DNA from: an uncultured Bacteroides sp.
GTDB taxonomy: Bacteria; Bacteroidota; Bacteroidia; Bacteroidales; Bacteroidaceae
Length of the DNA stretch: 13,518 nucleotides
Reading direction: 5' to 3'
Assembly (NCBI GenBank): GCA_900555635.1
Contig: USLU01000103.1
Location: 1-13,518 of the forward strand
Shown one piece after another: positions 8,161-13,482 of this stretch. Numbering within the stretch: position 1 is the first letter of the stretch; each line of letters starts with the position of its first letter. A model generated the notes under the pieces. That model was not told the DNA's origin, made no database searches, and was given only the letters and a program-made list of their open reading frames with translations. Made by a program: the position numbers and the translations under genes.

Positions 8161-8658
8161 CTATCCTAAAGGATTATCATTTTCATCGCCTGCCGATCCA
8201 CCGTGATTATCATCATCCGGATTCTCCGAAGAGCTATTATCATTGATGCGGTCCACATCCTTGAATTTCAATCCATCAGAACGGGTAGCTCCCGATGCAA
8301 CCAAGCGAATATCACTATTTGCACGAAAACAGATACGCAACCCAGTAATATCATTGGCGGTAAAGTCTTCTGCCTTGTCAGTACCCTTGCTTTTGGCTGC
8401 AAGATAGAAATATCCCAAACCCTCTATGTTGACGGAGCGTCCGGATAGCAACAACTTCTTTAGCAAAGTCCGGAAGTCCTTCAGCACACTGATGGTTTCA
8501 CCTTCACTCACACCGGCATTGCTGCTTATCTCTTTTGCCACTTCATTAAGGTCTGCGGAGTTACCATATTCATACGTTATCACCGGATAAACCTTTTTAG
8601 GAGAATTCTCATCCATCAAATTGCTCAAACGAGCATGTTTTCTAAATAAAATTGCCAT
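8161..8658 (-). CDS. HU-family (HU-related) DNA-binding protein
   Basis: 165-residue protein of the long Bacteroidota HU-related family, which differs from true 90-residue HU. The start MAILFRKHAR, the central VAKEISSNAGVSEGE segment with a following helix (about 40-70), and SVNIEGLGYFYLAAKSKG (about 75-92) match the HU/IHF-like fold. An extra strand region (LRICFRANSDIRLVASG) follows, then an acidic, disordered Asn/Asp/Ser/Gly tail from about residue 140. It probably binds and bends DNA. It is followed after 34 bp by the smalltalk-type gene and preceded by the DGR reverse transcriptase gene 165 bp away. Such pairs occur all over Bacteroidales genomes, so membership of the DGR is unproven. 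Confidence 0.86.
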   Translation of the reverse strand: MAILFRKHARLSNLMDENSPKKVYPVITYEYGNSADLNEVAKEISSNAGVSEGETISVLKDFRTLLKKLLLSGRSVNIEGLGYFYLAAKSKGTDKAEDFTANDITGLRICFRANSDIRLVASGATRSDGLKFKDVDRINDNSSSENPDDDNHGGSAGDENDNPLG

Positions 8659-8719
8659 AATTCAATTGTTTTTTTAATGAATACTTTGTTTTAAAATCTC
8701 TTTGTCAACGTTAACGATG

Positions 8720-8727
8720 CAAAGATG
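8720..8727 (-). promoter_or_regulatory. Weak candidate promoter for the HU/smalltalk unit
   Basis: The minus strand reads CATCTTTG, one base from TATCTTTG, with TTTTCG 18 bp upstream as a possible -33 element; the leader would be about 55 nt. Just downstream is an 8-bp palindrome CGTTAACG (8709-8716) that could be an operator. The 165-bp gap after the RT gene otherwise shows no clear terminator. Confidence 0.3.
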
Positions 8728-8823
8728 CGGCAACTTTATACAGAACGAAAAGAACTTTTCTAAGGCAATATAAAACAAGGGGATACTTACCTACAATATA
8801 CCCTGACATGGATAAGCACCTAA

Positions 8824-10089
8824 TTACTTACTTAAATTCTGCGATAAAAGAAGAAATAAAGGAATAAAACGGAAAATAGCAGGAGCAAAACCCGGAAGGT
8901 TTACGATAAATTTCTTTTGTTCCCCTACAAACTCTCCTATCTTCGTCAAATTGGCATTGCGTTCAATCAATAAATGTTTGAATCGGAAACATGCCATGTG
9001 CCTCATATACCCCATATAAGAATTGACTACACACGAAATATGCTGCAAATCCTCCCGCTTTACCGGAATATCCTCACCAGACACCCTCACATGTATATAG
9101 GCTATACGTCCGCTTATCCTGTGTTTTGTTTTCCGTAACAGGTATCTTCGATAGGGCTTTACGAAAACACCCAGAAATGCACATCCTTTATGTGCATGCT
9201 GCAAAAACACTTTATTGGGATGAAGAGTCAAATTCAATTCCGTCTCCAGAAAACGGCGCAATTCCGGAATGAGAGACAGCAGATAATGACGGTCATTCCC
9301 TATAATAAAGAAATCATCGACATATCTGCCATAATATTTTTCACCAAGTACTCGTTTTACATATTGATCCAGTATATTCAGATAAACATTGCTAAAAAGC
9401 TGTGATGTCAGATTACCAATCGGCAAACCACATCCTTTTGCTACATGAAAAAGGCTTTTGTCGGGCGGTAAACCCTCCCAGTCTTTAGAAGTGCCCCGTA
9501 TTTCGCATCCAAAGGTAGGATCGTTATAAATAATTTCCTGCATAAGGTACGTCAGCAAGTCGTAGTCCAGCAATTCCGCCCAACATTTTCCATCCGGCGC
9601 CTTCCGGTAAGCATACCGCTTCAATGTTTCCATCACCATTTCATACAACTTTTGCCGATTGATATGCATAAAATATCCCCTGATATCCAGTTTAAGTACA
9701 TAACACGGTTTCCGCCAATTATTCGAACAAGAGCGTAGATGATGCTCAAACCTCTCTACTCCATACAGTGTCCCCATTCCTTTCCGGCACGAATAACTAT
9801 CACTGATAAAAGTTTTTTCAAAAATCGGAGCGGTATAGTTAAACAATAAATGATGCACCACCCGGTCACGGAAATTAGCAGCAAACACCTCGCGTTTCAC
9901 TGCCTTCTCTGAAATAAAGCAAACACTCCGTCCTACCTTATAAGTGCGGTCGCGTAGTTCCTCGTAAAGTTTAATGAGGTTTTCTTCCAGATTGAACTCA
10001 AACTCCAACTGGCTACGGGTATTCCGTTTATGTTTCCGGGCATCATAATAAGCCTGAAACAAATCATACAGCAGAAGATTTTCCTTCAT
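8824..10089 (-). CDS. DGR reverse transcriptase
   Basis: 421-residue reverse transcriptase of the group II intron/DGR-like class. Catalytic motifs are intact: LKLDIRGYF (Asp135), and GRYVDDFFII (Asp258, Asp259). The motif GLPIGNLTSQ (221-230) carries the GxxxSQ form typical of DGR enzymes rather than the QG of retroviral or group II intron enzymes. Conserved RT start regions (about 45-110, VVHHLLFNYTAPIFEKTF) and a thumb (about 290-400) are present; no maturase or endonuclease domain follows. With Avd it should copy the template RNA, misincorporating opposite adenines, and prime integration of the cDNA at the variable repeat. The ATG lies inside avd, a 26-bp overlap suggesting translational coupling. 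It is the last gene of the MutS-like/avd/RT operon. Confidence 0.95.
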   Translation of the reverse strand: MKENLLLYDLFQAYYDARKHKRNTRSQLEFEFNLEENLIKLYEELRDRTYKVGRSVCFISEKAVKREVFAANFRDRVVHHLLFNYTAPIFEKTFISDSYSCRKGMGTLYGVERFEHHLRSCSNNWRKPCYVLKLDIRGYFMHINRQKLYEMVMETLKRYAYRKAPDGKCWAELLDYDLLTYLMQEIIYNDPTFGCEIRGTSKDWEGLPPDKSLFHVAKGCGLPIGNLTSQLFSNVYLNILDQYVKRVLGEKYYGRYVDDFFIIGNDRHYLLSLIPELRRFLETELNLTLHPNKVFLQHAHKGCAFLGVFVKPYRRYLLRKTKHRISGRIAYIHVRVSGEDIPVKREDLQHISCVVNSYMGYMRHMACFRFKHLLIERNANLTKIGEFVGEQKKFIVNLPGFAPAIFRFIPLFLLLSQNLSK

Positions 10090-10423
10090 AAGCTTTTTGC
10101 CAGGCTACCAATTGCTTGGATATAGATTCTGCCATAAGTGAAGCATCGGCATAAGCTTTCAACGAAATCTGTTTCAAATCGTGCAGCAACCGCATTTGCA
10201 GCTTTACCGCTACAAGCTTTTCACGCGCTTCGGCTATTGTCTCTACTTTTTGACGGGTAGTATTAGCGCGGTATATGAGTACCAGAATAGCAACCAAGTC
10301 TTTTTTCAGGGTTTCGCCCAAAGTGTAACGATAATCACGTTGTACATCCCGCCCCACCTGATACAAGTAAAGTAAAAGATCATAAGTTGCTTTATAGACA
10401 GGAAGCTGATTATAAGTCGCCAT
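10064..10423 (-). CDS. avd: Avd, DGR accessory variability determinant (four-helix bundle)
   Basis: 119-residue protein of the Avd/four-helix-bundle family (related to S23-intervening-sequence proteins). Sequence landmarks are LPVYKATYDLLLYLYQ (about 7-22), YRYTLGETLKKD (about 32-43), LVLIYRANTTR (about 48-58), an EAREKL helix (about 65-70), the MRLLHDLKQISLKAYADAS helix (about 77-95) and the closing SKQLVAWQKA. Avd from Bordetella phage BPP-1 forms a basic pentameric barrel that binds RT and the template RNA and is required for mutagenic retrohoming. This one is Lys/Arg rich, consistent with nucleic acid binding. It begins 12 bp after the MutS-like gene and overlaps the RT gene by 26 bp, confirming the DGR reading of the locus. 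Confidence 0.92.
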   Translation of the reverse strand: MATYNQLPVYKATYDLLLYLYQVGRDVQRDYRYTLGETLKKDLVAILVLIYRANTTRQKVETIAEAREKLVAVKLQMRLLHDLKQISLKAYADASLMAESISKQLVAWQKAYEGKSSAV

Positions 10424-10435
10424 AATTGATATTTA

Positions 10436-10966
10436 TTATTGATCTAACATCCGTTTCTGTTCCATCAGAAACAACATGCATTCCACCGGAGTTTTACTTT
10501 CCAGATTAAAACCGCGAATGTTGTTAGCCAACTGCTCATAGATTGCAGACTTTGGTGAAACTACAAGCCCCTCACTTTGTACAGCCTGTCCAGTTGAAGA
10601 GGCTACAAACAGATCACTCTTTTGGGGTATCTTCTTTTTATCCGGCATAATCATCGGCAGATTTTGTTTCCATCCTTCCACATCTTCCGTTATAATAGGT
10701 AAAGCAGAAAGTACTATACTATCCGCCTCTTTCAAGAGTATTTTTGCATCCTTCAGAATCGTATCTGCCGATGACATTGGAAAACCCAACGAAACAATAT
10801 CCTGTTTTACCGAGATTACCCATTTACGGGTAGGCTTATAAGGATGTATCTGCATAAAGAAAGCGTATGCCGATCGTTCATAAGCCTTCCAGAAAATACC
10901 TTCGCGTAACAGAATTATGGTATTCTGGTTACCGTTTTCCATTTGAATAATCTCTTTTACAGTCAT
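10436..10966 (-). CDS. MutS-domain-I-like DGR accessory protein (MSL type)
   Basis: 176-residue protein. Residues about 14-90 resemble MutS mismatch-recognition domain I: IILLREGIFWKAYERSA aligns with the MutS segment containing GDFYELF, and SLGFPMSSADTIL (about 59-71) with its MAGIPYHAVENYL. The aromatic that wedges into mismatches is kept (Phe25), but the paired Glu of the Phe-x-Glu motif is Lys27. There are no MutS clamp or ATPase domains. The C-terminal part (about 130-176) is helical and unrecognised. MutS-like accessory genes have been described in some DGRs, as far as I recall; position first in the operon with avd and RT supports that. A role in binding mismatched template RNA/cDNA or cDNA/target duplexes is inference. 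An alternative start is Met9. Confidence 0.75.
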   Translation of the reverse strand: MTVKEIIQMENGNQNTIILLREGIFWKAYERSAYAFFMQIHPYKPTRKWVISVKQDIVSLGFPMSSADTILKDAKILLKEADSIVLSALPIITEDVEGWKQNLPMIMPDKKKIPQKSDLFVASSTGQAVQSEGLVVSPKSAIYEQLANNIRGFNLESKTPVECMLFLMEQKRMLDQ

Positions 10967-10992
10967 ATTTTTTTTATATTGATTAATACTCT

Positions 10993-11030
10993 AAAAAGAG
11001 TCTCCTTTCCACACTTGGATAAGGAGACTC
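10993..11030 (-). terminator. Intrinsic terminator ending the DGR template RNA, just before the MutS-like gene
   Basis: On the minus strand a perfect 10-bp stem GAGTCTCCTT / AAGGAGACTC (11030-11021 and 11007-10998) is topped by an inner TCCA/TGGA stem and followed directly by TTTTT (10997-10993). The start codon of the next gene is only 31 nt past the stem. It should terminate the template RNA after about 128 nt of spacer and, by partial read-through, set expression of the accessory/avd/RT operon. Confidence 0.85.
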
Positions 11031-11360
11031 GCAAACAAACAAAACACAACGGACGATGATATCACATCCTCATCCGACGCTTACAAACCGAAGGATGTAA
11101 AAAAATTCGCCTTATACCTCCGGTATCTCATGTAAATACAAAAGCCCAGTTTCGTAAGTTCTTGGACGCAGCGCACGGGGAACGCGTTCGACCGGTTGGT
11201 GTTGTTCACCGGGTTCACCCAACCAATGTTCGTGTTCAGAAAACCGCCGTTCTGCGAACTCGCCTGAAACGGTGCTGACGACCACGCGTAGCAACCATAG
11301 CCAACGTCGGACACCTGTCCATTGCCGCCGTTCCGATAGCCGGCTGCCGGAAAAGCAATC
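10998..11360 (-). ncRNA. DGR template RNA (template repeat plus 3' spacer)
   Basis: The template repeat is followed on the minus strand by a 128-nt segment (11158-11031) with no gene, ending at the intrinsic terminator. In Bordetella phage BPP-1 the RT and Avd bind a structured spacer of similar length downstream of the template repeat, where cDNA synthesis starts. Here the spacer contains a 7-bp stem ACATCCT (11064-11070) / AGGATGT (11092-11098) and a T7 run. The 5' end of the RNA is unknown: no TAnnTTTG element was found in the 337 bp upstream. The short frames crossing this segment (11362-11081 and 11396-11112) are not taken as genes. Confidence 0.65.
11159..11360 (-). repeat. DGR template repeat (TR)
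   Basis: Read in the frame of the target gene, this segment encodes a lectin-like variable-region segment beginning FPAAGYRNGG, containing GYGCYAWSS and GWVNPVNNTNRSN, and closing FPVRCVQE, which is the usual C-terminal form of DGR variable proteins. Asparagine codons are strikingly frequent: nine AAC and one AAT in about 67 codons, the codon best suited to adenine mutagenesis. The last 33 bases (11159-11191) are identical to 13486-13518. The GC-rich end (16 of 20 bases) fits an initiation-of-mutagenic-homing region. The upstream limit is an estimate, at least beyond the AAC at 11332-11330, because the rest of the variable repeat lies outside the window. Confidence 0.9.
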
Positions 11361-11619
11361 ACTGTAAATGAATGTACCGGAAAACAACAGATACACTTGT
11401 CATAAAGGCATGATGCACCGTCAAGTCCCTATACAGACTGGAATAGACAACTAACGGAAACGTAACTCAGGGCATTGCAGAATCATCACACAATGCATAA
11501 TCCCTATACGCACATTACTCCGCCAGTGGATTGCTGAATTTACACATCACTCTACTGCAAGCACTTGGACCTGCAATACTCTCGATATATAACTGGAGCT
11601 TGTCTTTTCAATATTTTAG

Positions 11620-11699
11620 GGTACAAGCAAAGAAAACGTCCCGTTACTTATTACTAGTAAACGAGACGAAAATTACAATATTATTAAGAATCAGAACTT
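11620..11699. repeat. Left inverted-repeat end of the ATPase/nuclease cassette
   Basis: GGTACAAGCAAAGAAAA (11620-11636) is the inverse of 13339-13355 with one mismatch in 17, and AATCAGAACTT (11689-11699) is the exact inverse of 13330-13340. The two blocks are contiguous on the right side but are separated here by 52 bp that contain the gene's terminator. AATAT occurs outside both ends (11610-11614 and 13356-13360) and might be a target duplication, although it is not flush with the left end. Confidence 0.55.
11633..11668 (-). terminator. Intrinsic terminator of the ATPase/nuclease gene
   Basis: On the minus strand the stem runs from CGTCTCGTT to AACGGGACG region (11668-11637) with one G-U pair and one bulge, about 12 pairs in all, followed by TTTTCTTTG (from 11636). 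It lies 32 bp beyond the stop codon at 11700. Confidence 0.7.
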
Positions 11700-13250
11700 C
11701 TACTCTGCCACCCACTTTTCGATGTTACGAGTCTTCGTGCTGAAATTCACTCCTATTTTCAACAGTTGCCGTGTGTCGACTTCAAAAGGTACAGCGTAAT
11801 GCTTGTCATTGATTTGCTGCAACGCCTCTTCGGCTGTACCTTCGAGTTTGAACTCCATGACATAGATGTATTTATCAGTCTGCAACACAAGGTCTACTCT
11901 TCCTTGCGAAGTGTGATACTCCACATTGACATAAAAGCCAAGAAGTTTGAACACGATAAAAAGCACGTTCTGATAATGAAGTTCCAAGTCGCGCACCAGT
12001 TCGTAGGGCGTATCGGCAAAGAAACTTTGGAGGCGACGGAAGAAAGCATCGTAATTGCCCGAACGTATCTCACGGGCAAAACTCTGTATTTCAAAAGGAA
12101 CCTCAATCTTATTTATGCGGGTATAGAAAGGCAGCAGGAAGCGGATAAACCCTTCTTCTACCTCACGGTTAGGAAAACCTAATTTATAGATGCCGAATTC
12201 TGTGTCATATCCCTTTATCGTCAAATACCCGCTTTGATAAATCACCGGAATAGGATTCGTTGATTCGGAATCAATGCTGTTCAGCACTTGGGCATCGGTT
12301 TCCTCGTATGCCATGCGTTCCAGATTATAATGATGCTTTTTCAGTAACTTCACCAGATAAGTAGGTGTGCCCGTCTCAAACCAATAGCTGCCGAACTCCT
12401 TGCGATCAAAAGCATTGAGCAGGCTGAACGGGTTGTACATACCGATGGAGTTATGCGTAAAATGATAACCGTCGTAATACTCCTTCAACTTATCACAGAA
12501 TTTATCGTACGTCAAGCCTTGCGCAGCGGCAAACTCATGCAAATCATTTTCTAAATTTTCATGCAGTTCCTTGTCACTGATACCACAGACATCAATATAC
12601 TCATTCCACATCGAAATATCTTTCAGGTTATTCAAGTCGCTGAACACACTGACTTTTCCAAACTTAGTGACGCCGGTCAGCATGGCAAACTGAATGCATC
12701 CGTCCATCGTCTTCAGGACACCATAAAATGGTTTCAAAGTATCCCGGAATTCTTTTTGTAATGCCTCGTTGCCAATGGCTTGCAGCATAGGTTTGTCATA
12801 TTCATCCACAAGAATGACTACCATCTGTCCCGTCTGTTCGCAGGCACGCTTCACAACTCCTTTGAAACGTAAGGCAAGGGTTTCCTCTCCGGCTCCCGTA
12901 CCATAAAGGGTTTCCCAGCCAACGAGAGCTTCATTAAGAATCTTATCCAAGCTATCCGGTGTATCATACTTTCCGATATTCAAATCCAGGTGCAAAACCG
13001 GATGCTTTATCCAGTCCTTTTCCAACTGCTCTACCGCCAACCCTTTAAAGAGTTCCTTCTTCCCTTGGAAGTAGGCAGCAAGAGTAGAAATGAGCAGGCT
13101 TTTGCCAAAGCGGCGGGGGCGGCTCAGGAAATAATAACTGCCCGTCTTGACCATTTTATAGATCAAAGCAGTCTTATCCACATAAAAATAGCCACTCTTA
13201 CGAAGCTTCTCAAAATTCTGAATGCCTATCGGATAGATCTTATCACCCAT
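11700..13250 (-). CDS. AAA-ATPase-like / PD-(D/E)XK nuclease-like protein
   Basis: 516-residue protein of the family with an N-terminal AAA-ATPase-like domain and a C-terminal PD-(D/E)XK nuclease-like domain (Pfam AAA-ATPase_like plus PDDEXK_9). A Walker A-like loop SRPRRFGKSL (43-52), a Walker B VVILVDEYD (144-152), and the nuclease motif with Asp453 in GRVDLVL followed by MEFKLEG (Glu466, Lys468) and QQ at 479-480 are all present, so it appears intact. The family is multicopy in Bacteroidales and its biological role is not established. It has its own promoter (13302-13295) and terminator (11668-11633), and inverted repeats flank it. It stands between the variable and template repeats of a DGR, which it most likely entered as a passenger. 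A part in cDNA or target processing is possible but unsupported. Confidence 0.9.
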   Translation of the reverse strand: MGDKIYPIGIQNFEKLRKSGYFYVDKTALIYKMVKTGSYYFLSRPRRFGKSLLISTLAAYFQGKKELFKGLAVEQLEKDWIKHPVLHLDLNIGKYDTPDSLDKILNEALVGWETLYGTGAGEETLALRFKGVVKRACEQTGQMVVILVDEYDKPMLQAIGNEALQKEFRDTLKPFYGVLKTMDGCIQFAMLTGVTKFGKVSVFSDLNNLKDISMWNEYIDVCGISDKELHENLENDLHEFAAAQGLTYDKFCDKLKEYYDGYHFTHNSIGMYNPFSLLNAFDRKEFGSYWFETGTPTYLVKLLKKHHYNLERMAYEETDAQVLNSIDSESTNPIPVIYQSGYLTIKGYDTEFGIYKLGFPNREVEEGFIRFLLPFYTRINKIEVPFEIQSFAREIRSGNYDAFFRRLQSFFADTPYELVRDLELHYQNVLFIVFKLLGFYVNVEYHTSQGRVDLVLQTDKYIYVMEFKLEGTAEEALQQINDKHYAVPFEVDTRQLLKIGVNFSTKTRNIEKWVAE

Positions 13251-13294
13251 AACTATCTATTATTTAAGTTACTCATTGCTTGGTTTAGTTTTTA

Positions 13295-13302
13295 CAAAGA
13301 TA
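13295..13302 (-). promoter_or_regulatory. Bacteroides-type promoter -7 element for the ATPase/nuclease gene
   Basis: The minus strand reads TATCTTTG, an exact TAnnTTTG match, giving a leader of about 37 nt to the start at 13250. Two nested inverted repeats surround it: CAAAGA/TCTTTG (13295-13300, 13306-13311) and GTTTAGTTT/AAACTAAAC (13283-13291, 13315-13323), which could be operator arms. Confidence 0.6.
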
Positions 13303-13329
13303 AACTCTTTGCAGAAACTAAACAAGCGA

Positions 13330-13355
13330 AAGTTCTGATTTTCTTTACTTGTACC
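13330..13355. repeat. Right inverted-repeat end of the ATPase/nuclease cassette
   Basis: A continuous 26-bp block made of AAGTTCTGATT (13330-13340) overlapping the 17-mer at 13339-13355. Both halves recur in inverted form beyond the 3' end of the gene (11689-11699, exact; 11620-11636, 16 of 17). It lies upstream of the gene's promoter, so gene plus promoter plus most of the terminator lie between the repeats. Confidence 0.55.
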
Positions 13356-13384
13356 AATATGTCAAAGAACGCAAAAATAAATCG

Positions 13385-13400
13385 ACCGCCTCACGGCGGT
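13385..13400 (-). terminator. Probable terminator of the DGR target gene
   Basis: A 6-bp GC-rich stem ACCGCC/GGCGGT with a 4-nt loop, followed on the minus strand by the T-rich CGATTTATTTTTG. It is 68 bp past the target stop codon. Confidence 0.6.
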
Positions 13401-13407
13401 ATTTAGA

Positions 13408-13432
13408 CTTGGGGGCTTTAAATGCCCCCAAG
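13408..13432. terminator. Second stem-loop downstream of the DGR target gene
   Basis: A perfect 9-bp stem CTTGGGGGC/GCCCCCAAG with a 7-nt AT loop. No T-run follows directly on the minus strand, so it may act together with the adjacent stem at 13385-13400 or protect the mRNA 3' end. Confidence 0.5.
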
Positions 13433-13463
13433 AAATAAATCAAATAAAACAAATAAATCGAAT

Positions 13464-13482
13464 AGCGTCACTTTGTGACGCT
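13464..13482 (-). promoter_or_regulatory. DGR target-recognition hairpin/cruciform at the 3' end of the variable repeat
   Basis: A perfect 8-bp inverted repeat AGCGTCAC/GTGACGCT with a 3-nt loop spans the last codons and the stop of the target gene, 3 bp past the variable repeat. In BPP-1 a short hairpin/cruciform just downstream of the variable repeat is needed for efficient target recognition. No equivalent stem follows the template repeat, which would help mark the variable repeat as the recipient. Confidence 0.75.

Larger units (their letters stand above)
11361..11699. other. Intergenic region between ATPase/nuclease gene and template repeat
   Basis: No credible gene. It holds the terminator of the ATPase/nuclease gene and the left inverted repeats described separately. 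The remaining part, about 11361-11600, should contain the promoter and 5' end of the template RNA, but I see no consensus promoter there and no recognisable remnant of a second target gene. Confidence 0.6.

Noticed and set aside
8770..8820. Terminator after the RT gene
   Set aside because: Near-complementary GGATAC and TATACCC segments do not form a clean stem, and no T-run follows on the minus strand.
8824..10089. Reverse transcriptase as retron or group II intron enzyme
   Set aside because: There is no maturase/HNH domain or intron RNA and no retron msr/msd. GNLTSQ, Avd and the TR/VR pair identify it as a DGR enzyme.
11081..11396. Two short minus-strand reading frames (93 and 94 codons) across the template repeat
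   Set aside because: They are the coding echo of the VR in the template repeat plus a shifted frame. One needs a GTG start, neither has a promoter or ribosome site, and DGR template repeats are non-coding.
11361..11620. A decayed second variable gene or promoter for the template RNA
   Set aside because: No repeat-like lectin motif and no TAnnTTTG element could be found on the minus strand, so nothing specific is claimed.
11700..13250. ATPase/nuclease gene as a transposase
   Set aside because: It has Walker motifs and a PD-(D/E)XK site but no DDE, HUH or tyrosine/serine recombinase motif, so the inverted repeats cannot be assigned to its own activity.
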